Notes: generated by a model not told the origin, from the letters alone. Positions 43,209 through 52,556 are shown, counted from the first letter of the stretch. The stretch is DNA of 64,000 bases from Clostridium merdae (GCF_900176635.1 NZ_FXLN01000004.1:930001-994000), one strand, 5' to 3'. Made by a program: numbers and translations.

Positions 43209-44738
43209 TTATTGTTCAAATTCTGAAAACAGTAAGGGCAGCTCCTCAATCATATCAGACGGAAGCATTCCACGCTGAGACAGCCTCTTCGCACAGCGGT
43301 CACCCGCAAGCCCATGCAGAAATACGCCAAATACCGCCGCCCAGTAAGGCGGGGTTCCCTGCGCTATAAAAGAGGCAATTATACCGGCAAGCACATCTCC
43401 GCTCCCGCCTTTTGCCATGCCCGGGTTGCCCGTGGTGTTAACAAACACACGGCCGTCCGCATTGGCTACAATGGTGCCAGAGCCTTTTAGAACAAGGGTT
43501 ACGCCATGTTCCTGTGCAAAGCATTTGGCATATTCCAAACGGTGCGCTTGTACCTGCTCGGTTGTGGAATGAAGAAGCCGCGCCATCTCCCCCGGATGCG
43601 GGGTAAGTACGACCGGCACTCTGACTGTTTTCAATATATCTATATTCTCAGCCAAGAGATTTATTCCATCTGCATCGATTACAAGCGGTACGGAGGTGCA
43701 AGCCGCCACACGCCGAAGAAGCGAGCGAGCAAAGGCAGAGGTACCAATTCCGCAGCCAAGGAGCACTGCTGAAGCACTCAGCATTCTTTGATTTAACATA
43801 GCAGAATCTTCTTTACAAATCACACCATTGCGTTCGTGTTCCAATATTGTAAAAACAGGCTCGGGGAGCACACCGGCCACAACCGGATAAAGCTCCGCGG
43901 GAATTGCCATATTAAGCAAACCAACTCCACTGCGCAGAGCTGCACGCGCTGCCAGCATCGCTGCACCTGCCATCCCCCTGCTGCCACAAACAGAAAGCAA
44001 AGTACCATAGGTGCCCTTATTGGTATTCTGTTCCCGTTGTTTGAATAAGAGCGAAGCATCCTTTTCTTCTATGGTAAATAACGAGGCGGTTTCTTTATCA
44101 AGCCATTCTTTCGAAATACCCACGGGTACCACCGTTACGGTTCCGCAAAAGCTTCTTCCCGGCTCAATGAGATGAGCTGGCTTTAGAGCCGTAAAGCTCA
44201 CGGTTTGAGCCGCCTTCATCGAGCGACCAGGCACTTCTCCCGTATTGCAAGCAACTCCGCTGGGCAAATCCAACGCCAATACGTGTGCACCGGAGGTTTC
44301 TACTGCATCAAGCAAAGGAAATAGATACTCTGTCAAACTGCCGCGAAAGCCAATTCCATACATTGCATCTAGTACATAATCGGCTCCATACACTTGCGTT
44401 TTTATTTCATCCGGTTCTTTTTTCCAATCCAGAACTTGAATTTGTTCCCGATTTATTTGAAGAAACATTTGGTTTGCCAATTCGGTTTCCGGCTCACCTT
44501 GAATTAGCACCACGCATACCTGTGCTCCCCAGCTTGATAAATGCCGTGCGGCAACATAGCCGTCGCCCCCGTTATTGCCCTTTCCGCACAGTATGACGAA
44601 ATGCGCTCCGGCGGCTTTCTCCCTCAGTATCTGCGCGGCTGCCAAGCCTGCGTTTTCCATAAGCTCGGAGTAGCTGGTTCCTGCCTGAACTGCTTTTTCT
44701 TCCAGCGCCCGCATGGCACCGCTTTCGAATACCTTCAT
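43209..44738 (-). CDS. nnr: Bifunctional NAD(P)H-hydrate epimerase/dehydratase
   Basis: A 509-residue repair enzyme for hydrated NAD(P)H. Residues 1-210 are the YjeF-N epimerase domain (VILCGKGNNGGDGYVAARHL, VLDALYGIGF-like VLDAMYGIGFRG, LALDLPSGV). Residues about 225-500 are the ribokinase-like dehydratase domain (NKGTYGTLLSVCGSRGMAGAA, LTPHPGEMARLL, GNPGMAKGGSGDVLAGIIAS). ATG at 44738 has GAGAGGAGCG upstream. The start region lies inside the acpS reading frame. Confidence 0.95.
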   Translation of the reverse strand: MKVFESGAMRALEEKAVQAGTSYSELMENAGLAAAQILREKAAGAHFVILCGKGNNGGDGYVAARHLSSWGAQVCVVLIQGEPETELANQMFLQINREQIQVLDWKKEPDEIKTQVYGADYVLDAMYGIGFRGSLTEYLFPLLDAVETSGAHVLALDLPSGVACNTGEVPGRSMKAAQTVSFTALKPAHLIEPGRSFCGTVTVVPVGISKEWLDKETASLFTIEEKDASLLFKQREQNTNKGTYGTLLSVCGSRGMAGAAMLAARAALRSGVGLLNMAIPAELYPVVAGVLPEPVFTILEHERNGVICKEDSAMLNQRMLSASAVLLGCGIGTSAFARSLLRRVAACTSVPLVIDADGINLLAENIDILKTVRVPVVLTPHPGEMARLLHSTTEQVQAHRLEYAKCFAQEHGVTLVLKGSGTIVANADGRVFVNTTGNPGMAKGGSGDVLAGIIASFIAQGTPPYWAAVFGVFLHGLAGDRCAKRLSQRGMLPSDMIEELPLLFSEFEQ

Positions 44739-45102
44739 TGCTGTGACGCTCCTCTCCGATGACTGTAACGGACGCGTACCGGTCGGTATGCGTAGCACTG
44801 ACTGTAAACACCATGTTTTGAGCCGCTTTGCGGGCAGCTCCCTCCAAGAATAGAAAGGGCTTACCGAGGTCATCACGCAAAAGCTGTACCTCGCTTAACA
44901 AAAAGCCCCGCACACCGGTACCAAGAGCTTTCGAAAAAGCTTCCTTGGCACAAAAGCTGACGGCCACACTTGCCGCCGGGAATCCACGCTCCGAAAGCTG
45001 GGCGTACTCTCTCGCACCCAAAATACGCTGGCAAAAGCGCGGGTTGCGCATAGCATGCTCGACCCGGGGAATCTCAACCAGATCAACGCCCACGGTAAGC
45101 AT
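44572..45102 (-). CDS. acpS: Holo-[acyl-carrier-protein] synthase with abnormal C-terminal read-through
   Basis: Transfers 4'-phosphopantetheine to acyl carrier protein. LTVGVDLVEIPRVE with the Mg-binding Asp, FCAKEAFSKALGTGVRGF with the catalytic Glu, and VSATHTDRYASVTVIGEE are complete by about residue 118, the usual family length. The frame then continues about 57 codons through the start of nnr in a different frame to a stop at 44572, adding an arginine-rich tail. A one-base shift would end the protein at the ATGA of the nnr start, so either an indel or a true long overlap exists. Confidence 0.88.
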   Translation of the reverse strand: MLTVGVDLVEIPRVEHAMRNPRFCQRILGAREYAQLSERGFPAASVAVSFCAKEAFSKALGTGVRGFLLSEVQLLRDDLGKPFLFLEGAARKAAQNMVFTVSATHTDRYASVTVIGEERHSNEGIRKRCHAGAGRKSSSGRNQLLRAYGKRRLGSRADTEGESRRSAFRHTVRKGQ

Positions 45103-45601
45103 TTACAGATACCTGCCGGGGCAAAAACGGTTTGATTGCCGTCAGCATCCTTTCATTGGGGTTAAACACAACCAAAGTGTTTCCTGCATCCTTCAAATGC
45201 ACGACAAAGTACCACGCATCCGTGCCCTCATCGTCTACACCAACCATCAGTCGGCTCGCAAAGGTTCTGTTTTGAAGTGTGGAGGCGTTGTAAAGCCCCA
45301 TCTCCTCTACGGATTTCAGGTCAAAGCCGCAAATCCGCTTGCGACGGCTACGGTTTGTAATTTGATCCACCGTAAAATCTCCGTTGGTGGTACTGTACTC
45401 AAATTCCAAATTTCTGGATGCGGCTACATAATAAATGCCTGCAAATACACCTGCAACAATTAATAAAAGAAAAGGAATTAGAAAGGGAACCTGGGTACAC
45501 AACGCCAGTAGTATTAGCCCAAAGACACTGGCGGCACCAATAATCATATAATCCTTGCGACCTTTTTTCTTTTGAAGTAATTGTTCTACAAAAACATCCA
45601 T
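45083..45601 (-). CDS. Membrane protein, DUF6106-like
   Basis: A 172-residue protein: MDVFVEQLLQKKKGRKD, two adjacent transmembrane helices at about residues 18-62, then a soluble domain NLEFEYSTTNGDFTVDQITNRSRRKRI with PH-like beta character, resembling DUF6106. The ATG at 45601 follows GGGAGATGACGGA. The end overlaps acpS by 20 bp, so it starts the DUF6106-acpS-nnr-lipoprotein operon. Confidence 0.75.
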   Translation of the reverse strand: MDVFVEQLLQKKKGRKDYMIIGAASVFGLILLALCTQVPFLIPFLLLIVAGVFAGIYYVAASRNLEFEYSTTNGDFTVDQITNRSRRKRICGFDLKSVEEMGLYNASTLQNRTFASRLMVGVDDEGTDAWYFVVHLKDAGNTLVVFNPNERMLTAIKPFLPRQVSVNAYRGR

Positions 45602-45838
45602 TCCGTCATCTCCCATTCCCAACTTATCTAGGATTTTATTCTTTTATGATACCATAATTTACCCTATAATACAATTCGTACTCTACTGTTAAGGTCTGGT
45701 AATGGCCTGCTTTTTGCCGAATCTTCTCAATTATGGTATCATATCAATATTCATTTTATTGCGATAATCCAATTATTTACTTAATTCATTCATAAAAAAA
45801 CTACTCAATGAAGTACACTAAAGAAAGGGAACCATTCA

Positions 45839-46534
45839 ATGATTACAACAAAGCTTCAGCGCAAAGGCTACATAATGGAGGGAAACCCCTATTCTTTTGC
45901 ACACGGGTTAAACCGATACAAACAATTTTGGATTTTTCTAAGCGGGTGCATGATCGGCTATATTGTTGAGACCCTGTGGTGTTACGTTCGGCTTGGTTAT
46001 TTTGAGAGCCGGCAGGGCTTATTGTACGGCCCTTTTACTCCTGTTTATGGGCTCGGGGCTTTACTCTTTACTGTGGCACTGTACCGCATACGCCACCGCA
46101 ATAGTATGATTATCTTTTTTTGCAGCATGTTTTTAGGCGGTGCTCTTGAGTATGTCTGCTCTTTTTTACAGGAAAAGCTTTTCGGCACCATCTCTTGGGA
46201 GTACAGTGATTCTGTCTTAAACCTGCATGGAAGAACCAACCTTACTTACTCCGTGTTCTGGGGGATTCTTGGCCTTGTTTTTATCAAACACACCTTGCCC
46301 TCCCTTACGAACTGGATTGAACAAATCCCCAGCCGTACCGGTGTTATTTTAACCCGTATTCTTCTGGCTTTTATGGTGATAAATATTGCAATTTCGGGCA
46401 TGGCGGTGAAACGCCAGAGCATGCGGCAGGATGGCATTCCTGCATCCGGCCCGGTAAGCCAATGGCTCGACCAGCAGTATACAGACGACTACCTAAGAAA
46501 GGTGTACCCCAATATGCAGCATGCACAATCCTAA
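45839..46534 (+). CDS. CmpB/PF06541-type putative ABC transporter permease protein
   Basis: A 231-residue membrane protein with about five helices. Family blocks: FLSGCMIGYIVETLWCYVRLGYFESRQGLLYGPFTPVYGLGAL and GGALEYVCSFLQEKLFGTISWEYSD, followed by NLTYSVFWGILGLVF. The family is common in Firmicutes and its role is unknown. ATG at 45839 follows AAGAAAGGGAACC; an internal Met 12 codons on is also possible. Monocistronic. Confidence 0.85.
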   Translation: MITTKLQRKGYIMEGNPYSFAHGLNRYKQFWIFLSGCMIGYIVETLWCYVRLGYFESRQGLLYGPFTPVYGLGALLFTVALYRIRHRNSMIIFFCSMFLGGALEYVCSFLQEKLFGTISWEYSDSVLNLHGRTNLTYSVFWGILGLVFIKHTLPSLTNWIEQIPSRTGVILTRILLAFMVINIAISGMAVKRQSMRQDGIPASGPVSQWLDQQYTDDYLRKVYPNMQHAQS

Positions 46535-46591
46535 TAAAAAATCCATTTACAAGATTAGCACATAAACATGGTAAATCGATTTATTTTTTAC

Positions 46592-46679
46592 TTGATTTTT
46601 GGTCTTTCAATGCTTATAATAAACGATAAGCTGATTCAAAGGAGAATGGCGCTCAGTTGAGGAAACTGTGCGCTTTTTT
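46592..46679 (+). ncRNA. Candidate short RNA with complete promoter and terminator
   Basis: TTGATT and TATAAT with a 17-bp spacer (46592-46620) are followed about 50 nt later by a terminator (GCGC-CAGTT/AACTG-GCGC then TTTTTT, 46649-46679). The predicted transcript is about 50 nt. It contains AAAGGAG and a five-codon frame ATG GCG CTC AGT TGA whose stop lies in the loop. It may be a small RNA or an attenuated leader for the GNAT gene 160 bp downstream. Confidence 0.5.
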
Positions 46680-46838
46680 CATAGAATATTTTCAATTTCA
46701 CCTTTTCAATTTAACTTTAATGGTGTATAATTGTATAATATAACCAACATCCTTCCGTTTTTATTCGTACCGCTTATTCACCGTTCCCAGGTTTTAGGGA
46801 AATATGGCAGAACAAAATGAGAGATTGGAGTAATACTT

Positions 46839-47270
46839 ATGATCAGAGAGTTTCATAAAGACGAGTTAGATGCCGTAATGCAGCTTTGGATGAACGCCAT
46901 TACAAAGGCACACCCGTTCATTTCCAGAGAACATTGGCTGAACAAATATAGAACGGTTCGCAACGAACATCTCTCTATGGCTGAGACCGTTGTTTACGGT
47001 GAGCATGGCCGTTTAAAGGGTTTTGTCAGCATATTAGAGGATAGTTTTATTGCTGCACTTTTTGTAGATGCAGACAACTGGAATCAAGGCATTGGTACCA
47101 AACTCATTGAGTGGTGCCAAGAAAAGTATACACATTTGGAAGTAAACGTGTATAAGAAGAGTGAAAATACCGTTCACTTTTACACAAAGCACGGCTTTAC
47201 GGTGGAGCGTGAGCAGAAAAACTCCGATACCGGCGAGCAGGAGCTTTTCATGACTTGGAAAAAAGACTGA
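46839..47270 (+). CDS. GNAT-family N-acetyltransferase
   Basis: A 143-residue acetyltransferase: REFHKDELDAVMQLWMNA at the N terminus, ALFVDADNWNQGIGTKLIEWC (acetyl-CoA pyrophosphate loop with QGIGTKL) and VNVYKKSENTVHFYTKHGFTVERE. Similar to the YjaB group. ATG follows AGATTGGAGTAATACTT. Substrate unknown. Confidence 0.9.
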   Translation: MIREFHKDELDAVMQLWMNAITKAHPFISREHWLNKYRTVRNEHLSMAETVVYGEHGRLKGFVSILEDSFIAALFVDADNWNQGIGTKLIEWCQEKYTHLEVNVYKKSENTVHFYTKHGFTVEREQKNSDTGEQELFMTWKKD

Positions 47271-47284
47271 TTAATAATCAAAAA

Positions 47285-47316
47285 AAGCCGTCCCTTTAAA
47301 AGGGACGGCTTCATTT
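47285..47316. terminator. Terminator between GNAT gene and nitroreductase gene
   Basis: AAGCCGTCCCTT pairs with AAGGGACGGCTT around TTAA, with A and T runs outside; convergent genes share it. Confidence 0.9.
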
Positions 47317-47327
47317 TTTATCAGCAC

Positions 47328-47930
47328 TTATTCTTCCAAACGATATGTCACTACATCTTCCAGCTTTCTTCTTGGTCGCGGCATGGGTGCTTCATCGGCA
47401 TAGCCAAGGGCAAGCGCAGCAGCAAGCTGAACACTGCTGCCAAGCCACTGGCTAAGCTCAGTGTATGCAAAAAAGGTATTGCAAACCCAAAGAGAGCCAA
47501 GACCCAGCTCTTGTGCAGTTAGAATCATATTCTCAATAGCCGCACCGATTGACTGCGTATTCGCAATCTCCGCAACCCGTTCCTCCTTGCTGATAGAAAC
47601 AAACGGATCTCCCGATTCCGCATTAAGCACCATAAGTACAACCGGTGCCTGTTTTAAAATATTCAACGTATTCCATGCGTCTGGTAAAGCATTCCGGTTC
47701 TTTTCTAATAAGGCGACATTCCCCTCCTGCTCACGCTCTAGCCCAGCCTCAAAAGAGTGGAGCATCTCGTTTTTCGCTTTACCGCCAAGCACAACAAAGC
47801 GCCACGGCTGCTTATTTTTACTGGAGGGTGCTTTTATTCCTGCCGAAAGCACCTGCTCAAGCAGCTCCATGGGTATTCCATCTCTTTTAAATTTTCGAAT
47901 ACTTCTTCGGCTCTCTATGCTTTGCATCAT
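47328..47930 (-). CDS. Nitroreductase-family flavoprotein
   Basis: A 200-residue FMN protein: SIESRRSIRKFKRDGIPMELLEQVLSAGIKAPSSKNKQPWRFVVL in its N-terminal quarter, IGAAIENMILTAQELGLGSLWVCN and ALALGYADEAPMPRPRR near the end. These are the nitroreductase FMN-binding blocks. ATG at 47930 follows GGAGGTTTGTAAA, preferred to the frame opening at 47981. Substrate unknown. Confidence 0.92.
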   Translation of the reverse strand: MMQSIESRRSIRKFKRDGIPMELLEQVLSAGIKAPSSKNKQPWRFVVLGGKAKNEMLHSFEAGLEREQEGNVALLEKNRNALPDAWNTLNILKQAPVVLMVLNAESGDPFVSISKEERVAEIANTQSIGAAIENMILTAQELGLGSLWVCNTFFAYTELSQWLGSSVQLAAALALGYADEAPMPRPRRKLEDVVTYRLEE

Positions 47931-48010
47931 TTTACAAACCTCCGATTCTTTTTTCGTTGATAATGATACTAATTCGAACATTTTGGATTTCTATCAACAA
48001 ATCATTAGAA

Positions 48011-48052
48011 AAGATGCGCCTCTTCGGTTCGAGCCGAGGAGGCGCATCTTTT
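48011..48052. terminator. Terminator between nitroreductase and radical SAM genes
   Basis: AAGATGCGCCTCTTCGG pairs with CCGAGGAGGCGCATCTT with a short TTCGAG loop; T-rich tail. It abuts the stop codon of the radical SAM gene. Confidence 0.85.
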
Positions 48053-48674
48053 ATTTCTCTACATAAGACTGATGATCTAAAAACTGGCGAACACGGAAAG
48101 TAGCCCCCGTTTCTTTGCACAGCTTTTCGCAGGCTAAGATTTCTTCATGAGGCATATTATCTACCACAGTCATATACACCTTCGGAACATACATACCTAC
48201 GGTTTTGGTAAACTTTAATATGGCCGGCAACGCCTCCAGCCCATATTTTGACCGGCATATTTCATGGTACTTCTCCGGCGTAGCAGCATTCAGGCTAATG
48301 GAAACACTGTCCAAAAGTCCGTCAAGCTCGGGTGCGGTAGAGCGCCCATTGATCAAGTCGGAGAGTCCGTTTGTATTTAACCGTATGTTAACACAGCTAA
48401 TCTGCCGCACCTGCTGGCACAGCCAGACCAAGTCATCAAAACGGCAGGTAGGTTCGCCATAACCGCAAAACACCAGTTCTCGGTAGCTGTCTAAATCTTT
48501 GCTTTTTAATTGTTCCAAAACCTCTTCTTTGGTGGGCTCACGCTCCAGCCAAAGGTCTGCCTCGCCCTCTTTCCGCTCGTTTAAAGAGCGAACGCAAAAA
48601 TCGCAGGCATTGGGACAGCGGTTGGTCATATTAACATATAAATGGTCTTCTTCTACTACATAGGTGATTGTCAA
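48051..48674 (-). CDS. TatD-associated radical SAM protein
   Basis: A 207-residue radical SAM enzyme of the TatD-linked type (TIGR04038). TNRCPNACDFCVRS provides the cluster-binding C-x3-C-x2-C, FCGYGEPTCRFDDL is the glycine-rich SAM site, and INLRLNTNGLSDLING-like IRLNTNGLSDLING follows. It is 6 bp downstream of tatD, the arrangement that gives the family its name. The reaction is unknown. Confidence 0.92.
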   Translation of the reverse strand: MTITYVVEEDHLYVNMTNRCPNACDFCVRSLNERKEGEADLWLEREPTKEEVLEQLKSKDLDSYRELVFCGYGEPTCRFDDLVWLCQQVRQISCVNIRLNTNGLSDLINGRSTAPELDGLLDSVSISLNAATPEKYHEICRSKYGLEALPAILKFTKTVGMYVPKVYMTVVDNMPHEEILACEKLCKETGATFRVRQFLDHQSYVEK

Positions 48675-48680
48675 ATTGCA

Positions 48681-49466
48681 TTACCCCTCAGAGATGATGT
48701 TAAACAGTTCTTCTGCATTACGGCGGCCAGCCAGCAACACTTCCTCCGCCGTGATTCCACGAATCTCGGCAATACGCTGTGCAACATATTGAATCATAGA
48801 GGAATCACAGCGCTTCCCACGGAATGGCTCCGGCGCCAGGTATGGCGCATCCGTTTCTGTTAATAGGCGATTTAATGGGACTTCGCGAGCCACTTCAACA
48901 GCTACGCGAGCATTTTTGAATGTGACAACGCCGCCAAGGCCGATGTACATGCCCAGTTTTACCACTTCTCGCATCATTTCTACACTGCCGGAAAAACAAT
49001 GCACTACGCCTCTGGGCCTGTGCCGACTCAATATCTCCAGCATATCACCATGTGCTTCACGGTCATGCACTACAATGGGCAGATTCCTGCGCTTTGCCAG
49101 CAAAATCTGGTCTTCAAAAACCTTTCGCTGCAACTCACGCGGTGCCATATCCTCGTAGTGGTAATCCAGACCGATTTCTCCAATGGCAACTACCTTTGGA
49201 TTTTCTGCCCATTCTTCAAGTTGGTTGAGGTAGTCCTGTGGAAGACCCGCCGCATTTTCCGGGTGGATTCCCACCGCCGCATAAATATAGGAGTACCGGG
49301 AAGCAAGCTCAAGCGCTCCCCTGCATCCGTCGTAATCTGCACCCATACAGACTATATTGCACACGCCTTGTTCTGGAAGGCGATGCAGAAGCTCGTCACG
49401 GTCATCCGTAAACGCTTCGTCGTCATAATGAGCATGAGAATCAAATATTAATCGTTCCAATTTCAT
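48681..49466 (-). CDS. tatD: TatD-family metal-dependent hydrolase (DNase)
   Basis: A 261-residue TIM-barrel hydrolase: FDSHAHYDDEAF metal site, IGEIGLDYHYEDMAPRELQRKVFEDQI, VVHDREAHGDML, VVHCFSGSVEMM and LTETDAPYLAPEPFRGKRCDS. TatD enzymes are 3'-5' DNases or D-aminoacyl-tRNA deacylase-like. It sits between metG and the radical SAM gene in an operon (7 bp from metG). Confidence 0.94.
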   Translation of the reverse strand: MKLERLIFDSHAHYDDEAFTDDRDELLHRLPEQGVCNIVCMGADYDGCRGALELASRYSYIYAAVGIHPENAAGLPQDYLNQLEEWAENPKVVAIGEIGLDYHYEDMAPRELQRKVFEDQILLAKRRNLPIVVHDREAHGDMLEILSRHRPRGVVHCFSGSVEMMREVVKLGMYIGLGGVVTFKNARVAVEVAREVPLNRLLTETDAPYLAPEPFRGKRCDSSMIQYVAQRIAEIRGITAEEVLLAGRRNAEELFNIISEG

Positions 49467-49473
49467 CTATCCT

Positions 49474-51438
49474 TTAATGAATGCTAGAGCCTGCGGGAAT
49501 ACCATCCATCAGCAATACTCGAACGTTATCTTCCCCACAGTCCGCAGAAAGTATCATTCCTTGGCTTTCTACGCCGCACAACACTACTGGCTTTAAATTC
49601 TTAACCAGAACGATGCTATGGCCAATTAAATCTTCCGGCTTGTACCATTTTGCGATGCCAGAAACAACGGTACGCTCGCCCACGCCATCATCCAGAGTAA
49701 ATTTCAAAAGCTTTTTTGCACGTTTGACGGGCTCGCAATGAAGCACCTTCGCAACGACCAGCTCTACCTTCATAAAATCATCAATGGTAATCTGTGCAAG
49801 CCCCTCGGGAAGTTCTTTTTTCTCTTCCTTCGGTTCTTCTTTTGCTTCTTCCTGTGCCGGAACAGTAGAGGGAATCAGCTTGTTGAGCTCCTCAATTTCC
49901 TTCTCCACATCAATACGGGGGAACAAAGTCTCACCCTTTTGAATGACCGCATTTGCCGGAAGAAGACCCCATGTGGCGGCATTCTCATAGCCCAACACCT
50001 CTTGCCCAACACCTAGCTGCTCCTGAATTTTGGGAGCGGTATTTGGCACAAAGGGAGTAACGAGGATGGAAATGACACGCAACGCTTCGCACAGGTGGTA
50101 CATGACGGATGCCAGCCTTGCTTTTTGGCTTTCGTCTTTTCCTAGAACCCAAGGCGCCGTTTCATCGATATATTTGTTGGTGCGAGAAATTACCTTCCAA
50201 ATCTCTGTAAGTGCGTTCGAGAACTGGTAGGAATCAATTGCCTTGTCGCACTTTTCACGCAGGGTAATAACTGCCTGCTCCAGTTCCTCATCCACAGGAG
50301 CTTTCTCCTGCTCCGCGGGGATTACACCATCAAAGTATTTGCCAACCATGGCGGTTGTGCGGGAAACGAGGTTCCCCAAATCGTTCGCCAAATCAGAATT
50401 AATACGGCTGATGAGAGCCTCATTGGTAAAGTTACCGTCTGCACCGAACGGAATTTCACGCAGCAAGAAGTAACGGATGGCATCCACACCATATCGGTCG
50501 CACAAAACAACGGGATCAACCACGTTGCCCTTGCTTTTGCTCATTTTACTGCCATCGCCAAACAGCAACCAGCCGTGGCCATATACCTGCTTCGGCAAGG
50601 GTAAGTCAAGCGCCATTAAAATGGCAGGCCAAATGATGGTGTGAAAACGAACGATTTCTTTGCCCACAAAATGAACATCTGCAGGCCAATACTTGCGGTA
50701 ATCTGCTTCATCCTCGGAGCCATAACCCATAGCAGTAATATAGTTGGTCAGTGCATCCAGCCAAACATACACAACATGCTTCGGGTCAAAGTCCACTGGA
50801 ATTCCCCAAGAAAAACTGGTACGAGAAACACAAAGGTCATTCAGGCCGTTTTTAATAAACTGAATCATTTCGTTCTTACGGCTTTCCGGCTGAATAAAAT
50901 CCGGCTGCTCTTCATACAGCTTTAAGAGCTTGTCTGCATAGTTTGAAAGACGGAAGAAATACGCTTCCTCCTCTGCCCACTTTACCTCACGACCGCAGTC
51001 GGGGCATTTGCCATCTTTTAGCTGAGTTTCCGTCCAAAATGCCTCACAGGGCGTGCAGTACCAGCCCTCATATTTTCCTTTGTAAATTTCGCCCTTATCA
51101 TAAAGAGCACGGAAAATCTTTTGAACGGCTTTTTCATGGTAATCGTCTGTTGTACGAATAAAGCGGTCGTTGCTAATATCCAAAAGCTTCCAAAGATCTT
51201 GAAAGCCTTCTACAATTTTATCAACATATGCCTTGGGAGTAATGCCCTCTTTTTTTGCATTGTTCTCAATTTTTTGGCCGTGCTCATCCGTGCCGGTTAA
51301 GAACATTACATCAAAGCCCTGCAGCCGTTTGTAACGGGCAATTGCGTCACTGGCAACGGTGCAATAGCTGTGCCCAATATGCGGCTGCCCAGAGGGGTAA
51401 TAAATTGGAGTAGTAATATAAAATGTCTTTTTTTCCAT
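49474..51438 (-). CDS. metG: Methionyl-tRNA synthetase
   Basis: A 654-residue class I synthetase charging tRNA(Met). It has YYPSGQPHIGHSY with HIGH, the zinc knuckle CTPCEAFW...CPDCG, SKMSKSKGNVVDP near residue 300, and a C-terminal Trbp111-type tRNA-binding domain (DFMKVELVVAKVLHCEPVKRAKKLLKFTLDDG) after an Ala/Glu/Lys linker. ATG at 51438 is the internal third codon of the open frame and has a better fit to the family. First gene of metG-tatD-radical SAM. Confidence 0.97.
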   Translation of the reverse strand: MEKKTFYITTPIYYPSGQPHIGHSYCTVASDAIARYKRLQGFDVMFLTGTDEHGQKIENNAKKEGITPKAYVDKIVEGFQDLWKLLDISNDRFIRTTDDYHEKAVQKIFRALYDKGEIYKGKYEGWYCTPCEAFWTETQLKDGKCPDCGREVKWAEEEAYFFRLSNYADKLLKLYEEQPDFIQPESRKNEMIQFIKNGLNDLCVSRTSFSWGIPVDFDPKHVVYVWLDALTNYITAMGYGSEDEADYRKYWPADVHFVGKEIVRFHTIIWPAILMALDLPLPKQVYGHGWLLFGDGSKMSKSKGNVVDPVVLCDRYGVDAIRYFLLREIPFGADGNFTNEALISRINSDLANDLGNLVSRTTAMVGKYFDGVIPAEQEKAPVDEELEQAVITLREKCDKAIDSYQFSNALTEIWKVISRTNKYIDETAPWVLGKDESQKARLASVMYHLCEALRVISILVTPFVPNTAPKIQEQLGVGQEVLGYENAATWGLLPANAVIQKGETLFPRIDVEKEIEELNKLIPSTVPAQEEAKEEPKEEKKELPEGLAQITIDDFMKVELVVAKVLHCEPVKRAKKLLKFTLDDGVGERTVVSGIAKWYKPEDLIGHSIVLVKNLKPVVLCGVESQGMILSADCGEDNVRVLLMDGIPAGSSIH

Positions 51439-51549
51439 AGAATCCATCCCTTTAACAATTTCAGTATGCTTTTTTTCAAAATCTTCCCAAAAAGCGCAGC
51501 CGCCAAAACAAAGGCGGTTTTGACTTCAGTATGTCAGTATCTTTTTCCT

Positions 51550-51577
51550 ATTATACCATTTTGCGGTTAGAATTCAA
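51550..51577 (-). promoter_or_regulatory. metG: Promoter of metG
   Basis: Reverse-strand TTGAAT and TATAAT spaced 16 bp. The leader contains a CCGCC/GGCGG hairpin around 51499-51520. No T-box consensus (GGTGGNACCGCG) is seen. Confidence 0.6.
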
Positions 51578-51671
51578 GCCAAGCCGGCGGATTCTGCCTT
51601 TTGCGCAGGTAAATAGAAAAAATCAAGCCGCCTGTAACGGCGGCCTGTTAACCTTTCGAACATATTGTACT

Positions 51672-52535
51672 TTAGTGCGCTGCTTTGCTGGATTCCGTTT
51701 GTCCGCTGGCTTGTGGTGTTGAGGAAGAAGCAGCATCCGGAGCCGGTTTTGATATATCTGCCGGTATAATCGGCGGGTTTTTCAAGATAGTAATTTCCAC
51801 ACGCCGGTTTTTGGCTCTACCCTCTTCATTGTTATTGTTTGCAACCGGTGAAAAATGGGCGTAGCCTTCAATTGAGATTTTATCTTGCTTCATTCCGTAA
51901 CCAATCATTCGGGTAACCACTGTGACGGCGCGCTCCGTAGAAAGCCGCCAAGAGGTTTGGTCGCCAGACAACGTATGCGGCCCTACGTCTGCTGTATGTC
52001 CACTAAACGTAATGTGGTCTACACGGTCATACACTTTTGAAATCGCATCCGACACTTCTTTGAGCACTGGTTCACTTTCGGGCAGCATTCGGGAGCTATC
52101 TGGAACAAACATCATCTTATCCTTCAGGTGAATTTTGACATATGTATTCGTATTCACCAAGCCAATTTGGTCCTCAAGATGATTCTTTTCTACATAAGAC
52201 TGTAAAATGGAGTATACCTCATCCAAGGCATCCATCTTATTGGTAAGATTACCAGCATTTGTTTCCACTCCACTGCCAGCCCCGGCAGCATTCCCGCTAC
52301 CGCCTGTACCACCGCCACCACCACCGCCACCCGCGGTGACATCGCTAGTGACTGCGCCCATTTGGTGCCCGGCTTGCTCCGCCATTTTGGCAAACTTTTT
52401 TGCATCGATAGAACTCATCGAATACAGAATCATAAACAACGCCAAAAGCAGCGTGATCATATCTGAATAGGTGAGTAGCCATCTTTCATGATTTTCTGGG
52501 GCTTCCGCCTCACCACTTCTTTTTCTTCTCGCCAT
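51672..52535 (-). CDS. motB: Flagellar stator protein MotB
   Basis: A 287-residue protein: a single transmembrane helix WLLTYSDMITLLLALFMILYS with the proton-relay Asp near residue 24, a glycine-rich linker, and a peptidoglycan-binding OmpA-like domain (ITFSGHTADVGP, LSTERAVTVVTRM, EGYAHFSP, NRRVEITIL). It ends in a Ser/Thr/Ala tail. The gene follows motA by 21 bp. Together they form the proton- or sodium-driven stator. Confidence 0.95.
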   Translation of the reverse strand: MARRKRSGEAEAPENHERWLLTYSDMITLLLALFMILYSMSSIDAKKFAKMAEQAGHQMGAVTSDVTAGGGGGGGGTGGSGNAAGAGSGVETNAGNLTNKMDALDEVYSILQSYVEKNHLEDQIGLVNTNTYVKIHLKDKMMFVPDSSRMLPESEPVLKEVSDAISKVYDRVDHITFSGHTADVGPHTLSGDQTSWRLSTERAVTVVTRMIGYGMKQDKISIEGYAHFSPVANNNNEEGRAKNRRVEITILKNPPIIPADISKPAPDAASSSTPQASGQTESSKAAH

Positions 52536-52556
52536 AGCAGTTTATTCTCCATGCAA

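Noticed and set aside
51448..51671. T-box leader of metG
   Set aside because: The T-box consensus was not found on the reverse strand and the leader is short.
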